From Cloacibacillus evryensis DSM 19522 (lineage in GTDB: Bacteria; Synergistota; Synergistia; Synergistales; Synergistaceae): a stretch of 64,000 nt of DNA. The stretch is from positions 847,317-911,316 of the forward strand of contig NZ_KK073872.1 of NCBI RefSeq assembly GCF_000585335.1. The letters run 5' to 3'. Made by a program: the position numbers and the translations under genes. Of the stretch, positions 18,096-27,107 are shown piece after piece. Numbering within the stretch: the first letter of the stretch is position 1; the number at the start of each line of letters is the position of its first letter. Under the pieces are notes generated by a model. It was given only the letters and a program-made list of their open reading frames with translations. It was not told the origin of the DNA and did not search any database.

Positions 18096-18728
18096 TTTTG
18101 TTCCCCCTATTTGTTCTCTTCGTTGAATACGCATGAAATGCATATAAAAAATGGATGGGTATAACTAGCTTTTTACCGACAGCGGTTAAAAACAGAAAGC
18201 CGCGCCGGTTGGAAAATAGGCGCTGTCCTTGCCCCGCGTATCGGCGGTGATAAAAAAAGATGCCTTGATAGCCGAATCTTTACGTCAAACCTCTCCATGA
18301 TGCCTACGCCTCCTGTGAGATAAAGATTTCCAACGCACGCTGCTTTATCTTTAAGAAACTGTTTCTGCGGAGCGTTGATAAAAAATAATTGTTAACACTC
18401 GTGTCACAACTGCCGCATTCTCCCGACAGTAGCCGCGTATTTTGTGTTCCTTCGCAATAGTCGTCTGCCTTAAGGACATACCTCCTTCCAATAAACGACA
18501 CATCCATGAAATTTTGAGGATTTTTTGGCACCTATTTTTGAGACAAAACGTTCCTTACAGCAGGCCGCATCGCTTCTTGTCTCGGTCCAAAGTGTTGTTT
18601 TTATTAAATCCTCAAATTGATAATAAGTATATTTGCAAATTGAAAAAAGTCAATCCTATAAAACATATTTCATGGTTATCTAAATATAGAAAATTCTTAT
18701 TTTGAGAATAAATCAGGAGGAGCTTTGA
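18096..18728. other. 633-bp intergenic region at the left edge of the CRISPR island
   Basis: No credible gene. Base composition falls sharply toward the right. A weak promoter candidate for the regulator is TTGCAA (18633-18638) with TATAAA (18657-18662), 18 bp apart. ATTCT and AGAAT (within 18694-18710) form a small dyad just before the ribosome site and could be an autoregulatory operator. Confidence 0.4.
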
Positions 18729-19142
18729 ATGATTGGCAAGGAAATTATAGTGAGAAGGAAAAGGATGAGCCTCACTCAGCGTGAACTTGCGAGATTAATA
18801 AACGTGAAATCAACGACGATGCACCAATATGAAGTTGGTTTGCGTAAAATCCCTCTCGAAGCGCTCGGAAACATCGCGAAGATACTGCAATGTTCCCCAG
18901 AAGATTTGGCCTTTGAAGAATTTGGGTTGCCGGCTCCATCGGAAACTACAGCGGGAGATTCGGAAATAAAAGGTAGTGCGAATGATGACGGCGGCAAACT
19001 AATTTTCGCCGACCCTCTGGATAACGAAATAGTGGCCCTATTAAAAGACCTGGACCAAATAGCGAAAGAAAAGGTAATTACATACATGAGAGACCAGAAG
19101 GTGATAACGGGATATTATCGGGCGGTGAGGGAGAGGAGGTGA
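18729..19142 (+). CDS. XRE-family helix-turn-helix regulator
   Basis: 137 residues. Residues 1-60 form a Cro/CI-type HTH (KEIIVRRKRMSLTQRELARLINVKST, then MHQYEVGLRKIP). The rest is an acidic linker and a short helical tail. AGGAGG lies 8-13 bp before ATG 18729. It borders the first CRISPR leader and has the same lower GC as the cas genes. Control of the CRISPR locus or of a lost mobile element are both possible; no target can be assigned. Confidence 0.85.
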   Translation: MIGKEIIVRRKRMSLTQRELARLINVKSTTMHQYEVGLRKIPLEALGNIAKILQCSPEDLAFEEFGLPAPSETTAGDSEIKGSANDDGGKLIFADPLDNEIVALLKDLDQIAKEKVITYMRDQKVITGYYRAVRERR

Positions 19143-19173
19143 AAGCTAGGAGGCTCATTATAGGGCCTTTTTG

Positions 19174-19340
19174 CTCGTCGATCGGCAATAGTGTTAAAAT
19201 GCAAGGGGATCGACAGACTTTGTGAAGAGTCAGATTAATTGCTGGCTGCCTAATGTTGTCGTATTTTGCCGGATCCCTATATCAAATGTAAAGGCAAGTG
19301 GTGAACCATGAAAATTGTTGCTATGGCTATGTTTTTGGGG
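19174..19340 (+). promoter_or_regulatory. CRISPR leader of array 1
   Basis: The block 19174-19226 (starts CTCGTCGATC, ends GACAGACTTTGTGAA) aligns without gaps to 28378-28430 ahead of array 2, 43 of 53 positions identical by my count. The distance from this block to the first repeat is 114 bp here and 115 bp there. This marks the leader side and means both arrays are read on the plus strand, with new spacers entering at the left. Confidence 0.85.
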
Positions 19341-20080
19341 GAAGATAAAGTTCCTTTGAGGATTGGAAAGCGGGCACCGGCTCGATATGGTATTTGTGCT
19401 GTCGGGAAGATAAAGTTCCTTTGAGGATTGGAAAGTGCCCTCGCGCGCGGCCTGTACGACCAGCGGTATAGAAGATAAAGTTCCTTTGAGGATTGGAAAG
19501 AGATAGGTCTGTCCCAGCCAGCGCGAGAAGGTTTCTTGAAGATAAAGTTCCTTTGAGGATTGGAAAGTAACTCTGTACAGATGCTGGCTTGATACCCCTA
19601 ACATCGAAGATAAAGTTCCTTTGAGGATTGGAAAGACGGCGACGGCGCGCCACGCAAGCTCGAGCTGAGCAGAAGATAAAGTTCCTTTGAGGATTGGAAA
19701 GTCGAGAGCCGTCCCGTGTCCGATACTGAGCATGTCAGAAGATAAAGTTCCTTTGAGGATTGGAAAGAATTTATTGGCCGCTGCGGTTCGGCTACGATGT
19801 CGCGAAGATAAAGTTCCTTTGAGGATTGGAAAGAGCGGCCGATCTGCTCGGCGAAGCCGTCTGTCGCTTGAAGATAAAGTTCCTTTGAGGATTGGAAAGA
19901 GCTGCTCGGTGATCGCCATCTCCGTCACGTCGTCGGGAAGATAAAGTTCCTTTGAGGATTGGAAAGGCACCTGCCGCTCGCGCGGCGTCCACGCCTCTTT
20001 GGAAGATAAAGTTCCTTTGAGGATTGGAAAGACACGTGATGGTGTTGCTTCTCGGCGGCTACCATGGAAGATAAAGTTCT
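19341..20080 (+). CRISPR. CRISPR array 1 (11 intact 30-bp repeats plus a truncated one, 11 spacers)
   Basis: Repeats start at 19341, 19406, 19471, 19538, 19606, 19672, 19738, 19804, 19870, 19937 and 20002. Each is 30 bp, begins GAAGATAAAG and ends GGATTGGAAAG. Spacers are 35-38 bp and all different. A twelfth repeat at 20067 keeps its first 13 bases and is then replaced by an inverted-repeat element at 20081. The last eight repeat bases (TTGGAAAG) would be the crRNA 5' handle. The intact repeats appear identical, so the array is likely maintained. Confidence 0.98.
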
Positions 20081-20241
20081 CTTAATCTCCAAGTTATCGG
20101 TTAAAAACTATTGCTGAAAGCTGTAATAGCCCGACAATATGAGTTTTTACGGATTCACCCATTGGGTTTTATATAAGGATTTATGGACGTTGACCGGCAC
20201 AGATAAGCCACTGGTATACGATGCGGAACTTGGAGATTAAG
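20081..20241. repeat. MITE-like element with 15-bp terminal inverted repeats
   Basis: CTTAATCTCCAAGTT (20081-20095) and its exact complement AACTTGGAGATTAAG (20227-20241) bound 131 bp with no gene. The left end begins exactly where the last repeat of array 1 breaks off. I see no target-site duplication and the missing repeat half does not resume at the right end, so a mobile origin is a suggestion only. From 20242 to 20426 nothing else is recognisable. Confidence 0.55.
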
Positions 20242-20426
20242 GATAACAGTTGACCTTGACACGCACAGACAATTATCATAAACTATCCACATACAATGAA
20301 TAGAAGATGGCGCGTGGTACGTGGTAGAATTTGTAGGCTTTGTCCAGGTAATTGTTGATGGCTGGAGCTCTTGGCTTCTACTTCTTTGTGCGGCGAACAT
20401 ATTATTACGCTCTTGTAGAAAAGAAA

Positions 20427-20508
20427 CGACAAATAGCGATAATAATCATTGTATATTTTTATCTTTTAATTATTGTTTGTAGTGACAATGATTTTTTGTC
20501 GTTATAAT
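20427..20508 (+). promoter_or_regulatory. Probable cas promoter with nested inverted repeats
   Basis: TATAAT at 20503-20508 is a good -10 box in an AT-rich zone; the -35 is poor. Upstream, CGACAA (20427-20432) and AATCATTGT (20444-20452) are repeated in inverse order as ACAATGATT (20485-20493) and TTGTCG (20496-20501), a dyad reaching into the promoter. It could be a repressor site or the edge of a small element. The leader to the cas8 gene is about 200 bp. Confidence 0.45.
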
Positions 20509-20513
20509 ATATA

Positions 20514-20540
20514 GCGGTATTCCTTATTAGGATTGGAAAG
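20514..20540 (+). repeat. Solitary degenerate CRISPR repeat upstream of cas8
   Basis: GGTATTCCTTATTAGGATTGG followed by AAAG ends with the same 3' block (AGGATTGGAAAG) as array 1, while its TATTCCT part resembles array 2. No second repeat follows within 70 bp, so this is an isolated relic lying just after the predicted cas promoter, in the transcript leader. Confidence 0.65.
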
Positions 20541-20715
20541 TTGCTCGTAGAAAGTTTGTGCCCGATTTTCCTAGAAGGTTTGTTGTCTTAAAACACAAAT
20601 ATCTTTAAGAACATCAACATAAGATATCAGTTAGTATCAGTTAGAAAATTTTTGTTGCGTTATCATTTTAATAATTTGCATTCCTGATACAAAGGTACAG
20701 AGAGAAAAATATCGC

Positions 20716-22512
20716 TTGGAGGTGAAGGATATAGATTATCTGTTCAAGCTCCGCAACCATTGGTGGTTTGATGCCGGAATCGCGGCGTTTTATGATATTG
20801 CTGGCAGACTTAAGAAAAGTGACCGGCAAAAGTGGTCGGAGGTTAAGGTAATAGTGCGTCCCGACGGTATCGTCGTCTCGGCGCCGGATAGATTGCTGAA
20901 GCCTTTCGTAGATGCGTGCTATGAATATTTGGGAGCCCAGTGGTGGAATGTTTCGTCCTCTAAGCAAGAAGAGGCGAAAGACCTTGTTGTTTATAATAAG
21001 AGTAAAAAAACTTTCTTATGCGTTCCGCGGCGTAATCCAACGCCTGTCGCGGCGCTTTCTGTCGGCGGCAGCAGCTGGAAGGCTGATTATGATATATACG
21101 ATGATCTCCCTGATGAAATGAAGAAAAAAACGGATGAATTTCTGAAAGAGAGCGGTAAAAGTCTTTGGGGGATAAAGAAGGACAAGCTCCCTTATGAACA
21201 ACCGGTGTGCCATCCGCATATAGAAACTTTTCCCGTTAAGGGCAAGAAAAGGGTCTGTTCTGTTTGCGGACAGGAGTTGGTCTGTGAGGGTGTGAATCAA
21301 ACGGTCTTTCCTCTCTTTTCCAGCCAAAGCGCGGCCTTTTCGTTTAATTCAAAATTCGGCACGCCGGATATCGTGTGCTGGGAGTGCGCGATGCTGGGGA
21401 AGTTTGCCGTTCACAGCGCCCTTTATAAGGTTGCTGATCCTTATACTCAGATTATGCAGATATATTCCAACAACATGGAGGCGTTGATCAACGCGCACGA
21501 TGTGATGGGAAATTCCAGCGATATCCGCATTTTTGAAAGAGATAAATTGTATTTCCGTGATTTTGGCACAAGTGAATCACTCGTAGAACTGGCAAGGCTG
21601 CCCTATGAGGTATTATGGAGCTTCTTCCTGGTTTCTTTTGATGAATTGGATAAGCGGAAAAAGAATGCCATCGACGCTGAGGATAAGCTGAAGCGGGTCG
21701 GGAGTCTTAGTGAAGAAGATTTGGATTGCCTTGCCGCAACTGGCGTGGTGACGATGTCGCTTGAAAAGAAGGGACAGACTTTCATCACGAAAGAGCTCGT
21801 TGACTTTCATGATTCGGTCTATATCTTCCGCCTGATTGATTATGTCGAAAGGGAGATAAGAGAAGATAAGATCATAAATAAGGACAAGGGTGATTTCTGG
21901 AAAAATTTGTTCTGGGACCTCCTTTTGGTACAGAACAAGCAGAAAAAATTTGACCCTGTGAATGGGCTTTACCGCAACAGAATGCTGCAGAAAGTTTTTG
22001 AGAAGAGTTCTATTTTGAGGGATGCCGAAAACTTTGTCTTTAAGAAATCTTTGATCGAGAACTATCCATATTTATATCGTATCTTATTTTTTGTCACACT
22101 GTATGAACGCGTAATCAACAAAAGAGATGGAGAGCATGAAGGGGGAAAGGGTATGACGAAGGAGCAGGTTGCGATAGCGACGAGCCTTGGAGCGCAGATT
22201 ATCATAGGTGGTAAGAAAGCGCTGATGGAGGATAGCAAAGACGTCAATAAATTAAAGCCTTTAAAGGGAGATTTGTTCTCTCTGCGAAAAACGAGGAGTG
22301 CTACGGATTTTTTAGAACAGCTTGGGAGATTGCAATTTAGATATGGCTTGGTGCTGAATCAAGAGATAATCAAGGGTATATTGGTCGAAAAAGATGTAAA
22401 ATTTGAAGATTTTAAAGCCTATTGCATGATTTCCGCTCTGAATGGTTACAACAGGGAGTTTGGGTTTGCGGAAAAATCAAACAGCGCTTCCGGCGCTGCG
22501 GAAAATAAATAA
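20716..22512 (+). CDS. cas8b1: Type I-B CRISPR large subunit Cas8b1/Cst1
   Basis: About 598 residues. Two CxxC pairs, CSVCGQ near residue 180 and CWEC near 220, give the CXXC-CXXC signature of Cst1, the large subunit of type I-B (Tneap) Cascade. The rest is diverged, as usual for Cas8, and the first 60 residues (NHWWFDAGIAAFYDI) fit the family. It should hold the crRNA 5' end and help recognise the PAM. The start is uncertain: TTG 20716 or GTG 20722, neither with a good ribosome site. It opens an operon of seven cas genes. Confidence 0.88.
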   Translation: MEVKDIDYLFKLRNHWWFDAGIAAFYDIAGRLKKSDRQKWSEVKVIVRPDGIVVSAPDRLLKPFVDACYEYLGAQWWNVSSSKQEEAKDLVVYNKSKKTFLCVPRRNPTPVAALSVGGSSWKADYDIYDDLPDEMKKKTDEFLKESGKSLWGIKKDKLPYEQPVCHPHIETFPVKGKKRVCSVCGQELVCEGVNQTVFPLFSSQSAAFSFNSKFGTPDIVCWECAMLGKFAVHSALYKVADPYTQIMQIYSNNMEALINAHDVMGNSSDIRIFERDKLYFRDFGTSESLVELARLPYEVLWSFFLVSFDELDKRKKNAIDAEDKLKRVGSLSEEDLDCLAATGVVTMSLEKKGQTFITKELVDFHDSVYIFRLIDYVEREIREDKIINKDKGDFWKNLFWDLLLVQNKQKKFDPVNGLYRNRMLQKVFEKSSILRDAENFVFKKSLIENYPYLYRILFFVTLYERVINKRDGEHEGGKGMTKEQVAIATSLGAQIIIGGKKALMEDSKDVNKLKPLKGDLFSLRKTRSATDFLEQLGRLQFRYGLVLNQEIIKGILVEKDVKFEDFKAYCMISALNGYNREFGFAEKSNSASGAAENK

Positions 22513-22538
22513 GACTTTACGAGAGGAGATTTGCCAAG

Positions 22539-23411
22539 ATGGAAGACAAGTGCCTAACGATAACATATTTGACCCGCGCCTCCTATGCTTCGCTTAACGG
22601 TTCCGATAAAGAGGCTGATAATATCTCCAGCATTAAAAAGATAAGGATGAATGACGGGCGGGAATATCCCTATAAATCGTCGCAGGCGATCAGACGCGAT
22701 ATCAGAGAGCAGCTGGCGGTGATGGGATGGGAGCTTTCCGAGGCTGCGGTCGCCAAGCAGGCGAAGGGCGCCTCTTCCACGATGGGCGAGCCGGAAAAGT
22801 ACATAGACGACGATCTCTTTGGTTTTATGATCGCCGATACGAACACGACGAAGAGAACCGGCCCAGTACGCGTTTCCCCTCTGATTTCACTTGAGCCGTA
22901 CCGCGGCGACTTGGATTTTGCCACAAATTACATGGGGGTAAAGGCCGGCGGCAATCCCAATATATTCGAGACAGAAATTCACTCCGGCGTTTACAGGGGG
23001 ACTATCCTTGTTGAATTGGATAGGGTCGGAGTTGCCGACGCAGCCAATTATGATCTTGAACTTAAGGCGGATGAAAAGAGAAAACGTGTGGAGGCTCTGG
23101 TCGACGCGATTCAAAACTTGTGGGGCATTGGACGCCAAAGCCGTTTCCTCGCCGATATATCGCCCAAGTTTATTTGTGCCGCACTGATGAAGGTAAAAAA
23201 TCCCATCTATATGGAGTGCCTGCGGGTCAAAGACAATTGTGTTGATGAAGAACTGATCAAAAATACGGAGGCTGATTTCAAGAACCAAATCAGCAAGTCT
23301 GTCATTGGCGAAAGAAAAGGCTTTTTTGAAAAGGATACGACGGGCGCGAAGCCGTTGGGCGAGGCCTTTGACGAAATCAGAAAGTGGGTCGCCGAGACCT
23401 ATAAAGGCTAG
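22539..23411 (+). CDS. cas7: Type I-B Cascade backbone Cas7 (Cst2/DevR family)
   Basis: 290 residues beginning TITYLTRASYASLNGSDKEA, with SSQAIRRDIREQL, the usual start of the DevR/Cst2 group of Cas7 proteins. Cas7 subunits form the crRNA-binding filament of Cascade. GAGGAG lies upstream of ATG 22539, 27 bp after cas8. The gene is followed after 4 bp by cas5. Confidence 0.9.
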   Translation: MEDKCLTITYLTRASYASLNGSDKEADNISSIKKIRMNDGREYPYKSSQAIRRDIREQLAVMGWELSEAAVAKQAKGASSTMGEPEKYIDDDLFGFMIADTNTTKRTGPVRVSPLISLEPYRGDLDFATNYMGVKAGGNPNIFETEIHSGVYRGTILVELDRVGVADAANYDLELKADEKRKRVEALVDAIQNLWGIGRQSRFLADISPKFICAALMKVKNPIYMECLRVKDNCVDEELIKNTEADFKNQISKSVIGERKGFFEKDTTGAKPLGEAFDEIRKWVAETYKG

Positions 23412-23415
23412 ACTC

Positions 23416-24195
23416 ATGTATGGTTTTTCTGTGAGCCTTGCCGCGCAGACGGCTTCATTTCGTGAGCCGTCGGCGCATCTATACCAGAAAACTTATCCTC
23501 TGCCGCCGATTTCGACTATCGCCGGTATAGCTGGCGCCGCCTGTGGGTTGGAGTTTTCGCGGGCTTGGCGGTATCTCAAGGAAAATAACCTTTATCTAGG
23601 CGTCACCGGCAGCTTCTGTGGCACTGGCATTGATCTGTGGCGTTACAATAAGATAGCCGTACCCAAAAGTAAGGAAGAAAGAGATAGCGCCAAAAAACTA
23701 AATCTGGCGAAAATACTGAGAAATGACATCCTTAATAGAGAGTTTCTCTATGATACTAAGTTTACTCTCTATTACGCTGCTCAAAACAGTGATTTTGTGT
23801 GCCGTCTAGCCGAAGCTTTCAAAGATCCGGGATATGCAATCTCTCTCGGAAACAGCGACGATATAGCAATGGTGCGATCTGTCTCCGATATATATGAGGT
23901 CGGCACGTCTGCCGCCACATCGTTGAAAAATACTGTCATTGAGGGAGACCTCTCAAAAGAAGTCGGTTTCGACTGGGATGCTTTGCAGAAAACCAGCGTG
24001 TCGCAGACTTTAAGAGCGCCGGTTATCGGCAGGTTGATAGTGGACTTTGAATTTAATGATATGGAGCGAAAGCCCAAAGCTTATCAGCAGTTCACTTTTT
24101 TGTTCGGCGAACATGTTTTGCGCACACCGCGGCCGGCACATTCTTTCTGCGGCACGAATGTCTCTCTCTACTGCATTGGCGATAGGCATCCGTGA
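23416..24195 (+). CDS. cas5: Type I-B Cas5
   Basis: 259 residues from ATG 23416. The N-terminus (MYGFSVSLAAQTASFREPSA, then YPLPPISTIAGIAGAA) is the Cas5 ferredoxin-like fold with the PP-STI-GI-G motif. It should cap the crRNA 5' handle in Cascade. A GTG/ATG-initiated extension into cas7 is open but would overlap that gene by over 100 bp and has no ribosome site. Confidence 0.88.
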   Translation: MYGFSVSLAAQTASFREPSAHLYQKTYPLPPISTIAGIAGAACGLEFSRAWRYLKENNLYLGVTGSFCGTGIDLWRYNKIAVPKSKEERDSAKKLNLAKILRNDILNREFLYDTKFTLYYAAQNSDFVCRLAEAFKDPGYAISLGNSDDIAMVRSVSDIYEVGTSAATSLKNTVIEGDLSKEVGFDWDALQKTSVSQTLRAPVIGRLIVDFEFNDMERKPKAYQQFTFLFGEHVLRTPRPAHSFCGTNVSLYCIGDRHP

Positions 24196-26567
24196 TGACG
24201 CGTTATTATGCGAAGCCTCTGGTCGGCGAAGAGGGAAGTTACGAATATCATGTAACGAGATGTCTTGAAGTGGCTAACAATTTTTTCAAAGTGAATCGCC
24301 AAGCCATCGAATCATTTTGTCAGATCAACGGTCTTTCCTGCGATGTCATGAAGCGTATATGCTTCATGGCAATTTTTTTACATGACCTTGGCAAACTGGG
24401 GACTTCATTTCAAAACCGGATGGAACATATTGTAAACAAGGTGAGTGGCAAAGAGCTCGTCTATTTCAGGCACGAATTGATTTCGGCGTTGATTCTGTGG
24501 CAGCGCTATGAATACTTTGGCGGCAAATATTCCGCCGAGGATTTTCCTTATGAGATATTTGCCGTTTTGGGACATCACAAAGGGCTCGATAAAAAATGGC
24601 AAAGTTTTGAGAGAGAAAGAGAAAAACAGGCCGATAAAATTTCACGCGAAGCTTTAGCTTTTGCTCTTGCTGTTGAATTTCCCCATAAAGATTTAATAAA
24701 GGAGTTGCTGGACGGAATCTGTTTTGATGAGAACCTGTTTGCTTACAGGGAAGATACGAATGAAAATTGGGTAGAATATTTTTTCCGCCATCTCGACAAA
24801 CATTTTAAGAGAACGTCGTTAGATAGATTAAAAGATAAAGACAGGCTGACGAGAATCTGTACGTTTGTCAGAGGGGTGCTTTGCTATTGCGATTGGCAGG
24901 CATCGTCGTCGGGAAGCGAAAGATTGAGCTTTTCTCACGGCTATGACAGCGAAATAATGGAATCAAAGATAAACGCCGCCATGCTTGCAGAGAATGGAAA
25001 ACCGTTTATTAAAAGGAATTTCCAGTGCCGGTGCTGTCGGAAAAAAGGAAATGTGCTGGCTATCGCACCGACTGGAAGCGGTAAGACTGAGGCGGCCTTG
25101 TTATGGGCGACGTGCGTAGCGTCGAATAAAATTATCTTATTGATGCCGACGAAGGTTACCTCCAATAGTCTGTATGAGCGGATGATAAAATACTTTGCCG
25201 AGGCAGACTGCGGCATCACCCATTCAGGCGCGGCGATGTATCTTTCCATGTCTAAAGGCGATTCTTATGGGGCTTCTGATGAAGAGCACGGAGATGTATT
25301 TAAGCTCTTGAATAAATATCGCACTTTTATGGCACCGGTCACAGTCGCTACGGTTGATCAACTGCTTTCGGCCAATTTCAGAGTGGGACACTGGTATCTG
25401 AAAGAAATTGCGACGTTGGGAGCCTCCGTTATCTTTGATGAAATACACTCTTACGATCCATATATGCTTGGCCTGATAACGAAAAGTATCGAACGTATCA
25501 TGCGTATGCAAGGGCGTGTAATGGTGATGAGTGCCACAATGCCAAGGGCACTGAGGGAACACTTTCAGGATTTGTTGGGCGTAGATGAACCGATAACAGC
25601 CGATGAATTGATGGGACGCAGTAATTGCACCTGGGAATATACCGACAATAGCATCGAAGGGTACATGGCTGAGATAAAAGATGCGCTGGCGGCGGGGCGG
25701 AAGGTCGCTGTCGTGGTAAATTCCATAGGCAGGGCGCAGGAGCTATATAGGATGTGGGAACGCGAACTTGAAGGTACCGAGTTGGCGGATAAGATCATGT
25801 GCTATCACAGCGCCTTTATTATGCGGGACCGCATTGCGAAGGAAGAGAAGCTGATAGGTACCGGCAAACGCGATGAATATGGCAGGCCGAAAGAGATATC
25901 TCTCATCATCGCAACGCAGACGATAGAGGTATCGCTCGATATCAGTTTTGACTATATGTACAGCGAACTGGCGCCGCTGGACAGCCTTATCCAGCGGGCG
26001 GGAAGATGCAACAGGAAGGGAAATATTGAGGGAGCTAGGTTTATTGTATTTCCAATAAGCGACGTAGCCCAGAAATATGTATATAAAGACGCTGTCGCCA
26101 TTATTGGCAAGACTGATGAGATATTGAGGAAACGGCAAGGTAAACTGAGCGAGAATGAGATCGGAGCAATGCTCGAAGATGCCTACCAAAACTACAGCTT
26201 TACCGACCATAAGGATTACAAGACGGCGCGTGATAATATAGAGGTGATTTGGGATGAGAGGGCGCCAATATTTGATACGGTTGATTACAATGAAGAGTGC
26301 GTGACTCGTCTCATAAGTTATGTCAAGGTACCGATAATTCCACAAAAGTTTTATGGTGAAGTTACAGAACTCTGTCGTAGCGGTGAAAAGAAGGATAAAC
26401 TGAAGGTCGCGCTTTATGAGGTGCCTGTTGGAATGAAAACCTTGAAGCTATTTAACAATAAAAAATGTGTAATGCCTCCGGATTTGGCGTATTTGGATAT
26501 ATATGAGATTCCGTATGATGAGAAAATAGGTGTTCCAAGCAACAATGATGATCCGCTCTTATACTGA
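24195..26567 (+). CDS. cas3: Cas3 nuclease-helicase (HD fused to DEAD/DExH)
   Basis: About 790 residues. HD domain: YHVTRCLEVA, FLHDLGKLG and a later H-H pair (AVLGHHKG) in residues 15-200. Helicase: Walker A APTGSGKTEAAL near 290, DEIH in VIFDEIHSYD near 420, and motif VI QRAGRCNRKG near 600. All motifs are intact. It is recruited by Cascade to cut and unwind target DNA. The start at the TGATG junction with cas5 is preferred; GTG 24192 is equivalent. Confidence 0.95.
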   Translation: MTRYYAKPLVGEEGSYEYHVTRCLEVANNFFKVNRQAIESFCQINGLSCDVMKRICFMAIFLHDLGKLGTSFQNRMEHIVNKVSGKELVYFRHELISALILWQRYEYFGGKYSAEDFPYEIFAVLGHHKGLDKKWQSFEREREKQADKISREALAFALAVEFPHKDLIKELLDGICFDENLFAYREDTNENWVEYFFRHLDKHFKRTSLDRLKDKDRLTRICTFVRGVLCYCDWQASSSGSERLSFSHGYDSEIMESKINAAMLAENGKPFIKRNFQCRCCRKKGNVLAIAPTGSGKTEAALLWATCVASNKIILLMPTKVTSNSLYERMIKYFAEADCGITHSGAAMYLSMSKGDSYGASDEEHGDVFKLLNKYRTFMAPVTVATVDQLLSANFRVGHWYLKEIATLGASVIFDEIHSYDPYMLGLITKSIERIMRMQGRVMVMSATMPRALREHFQDLLGVDEPITADELMGRSNCTWEYTDNSIEGYMAEIKDALAAGRKVAVVVNSIGRAQELYRMWERELEGTELADKIMCYHSAFIMRDRIAKEEKLIGTGKRDEYGRPKEISLIIATQTIEVSLDISFDYMYSELAPLDSLIQRAGRCNRKGNIEGARFIVFPISDVAQKYVYKDAVAIIGKTDEILRKRQGKLSENEIGAMLEDAYQNYSFTDHKDYKTARDNIEVIWDERAPIFDTVDYNEECVTRLISYVKVPIIPQKFYGEVTELCRSGEKKDKLKVALYEVPVGMKTLKLFNNKKCVMPPDLAYLDIYEIPYDEKIGVPSNNDDPLLY

Positions 26568-26579
26568 TGAGGTGTTATC

Positions 26580-27086
26580 ATGTTCTCTGAGAAGGCCAGA
26601 ATAACCGGAATGATTTTACAGGCGTATGGTATATGCCATAGACAGGTATGGTTCTTAACGCACAGTGTGTTTGCCGACCAGGAAAACGAACTCCTTTCGT
26701 TGGGGCGCATTGTTGATGAGAATAGTTATGCCAGAGAAAAACATCAGGTAATGTTCGGAGGAAACAAGTTCGACTTTATGCGAAATCAAGATGGCCTCCT
26801 TGTCATCTCTGAAATAAAAAAGAGCAGCCGTGCGGAAAAATCCTCAATACTACAACTTGCGCATTATCTCTACGAACTTGAAAAGGAGGGAATCGCGTCA
26901 ATGGGGGTGCTGTTATATCCGACAGAAAAGAAACGAACAGCGGTTATTTTGACAGAAGAATTGAAAAGAGTCCTTGATCAGTCATATGCCGTTATAGAAG
27001 AGCTTGCGTTGTCAGAGAAACCACCGCATCTGGTGCAATGTAAGTATTGCAAAAAATGTGCCTATGGAGATTATTGCTGGAGTTAA
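26580..27086 (+). CDS. cas4: Cas4 exonuclease
   Basis: 168 residues with the Cas4a layout: an N-terminal cysteine (GICHRQVWF, Cys about 19), nuclease motifs around KFDFM and ISEIKKS, and the C-terminal CKYCKKCAYGDYCW cluster that completes a 4Fe-4S site. It takes part in prespacer trimming with Cas1 and Cas2, whose genes follow. An 18-bp gap to cas1. Confidence 0.92.
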   Translation: MFSEKARITGMILQAYGICHRQVWFLTHSVFADQENELLSLGRIVDENSYAREKHQVMFGGNKFDFMRNQDGLLVISEIKKSSRAEKSSILQLAHYLYELEKEGIASMGVLLYPTEKKRTAVILTEELKRVLDQSYAVIEELALSEKPPHLVQCKYCKKCAYGDYCWS

Positions 27087-27107
27087 GCAAGGCAGGGGGG
27101 AATATTG

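Noticed and set aside
18304-18705. Two short frames (18304-18531 minus, 18442-18705 plus) in the gap before the XRE regulator
   Set aside because: They overlap on opposite strands, lack ribosome sites, and show no conserved-looking features.
19230-19970. 246-codon minus-strand frame with a repeated FPILKGTLSS motif; similar frames at 28811-29127
   Set aside because: These are translations of the CRISPR repeats; the periodic motif is the repeat itself.
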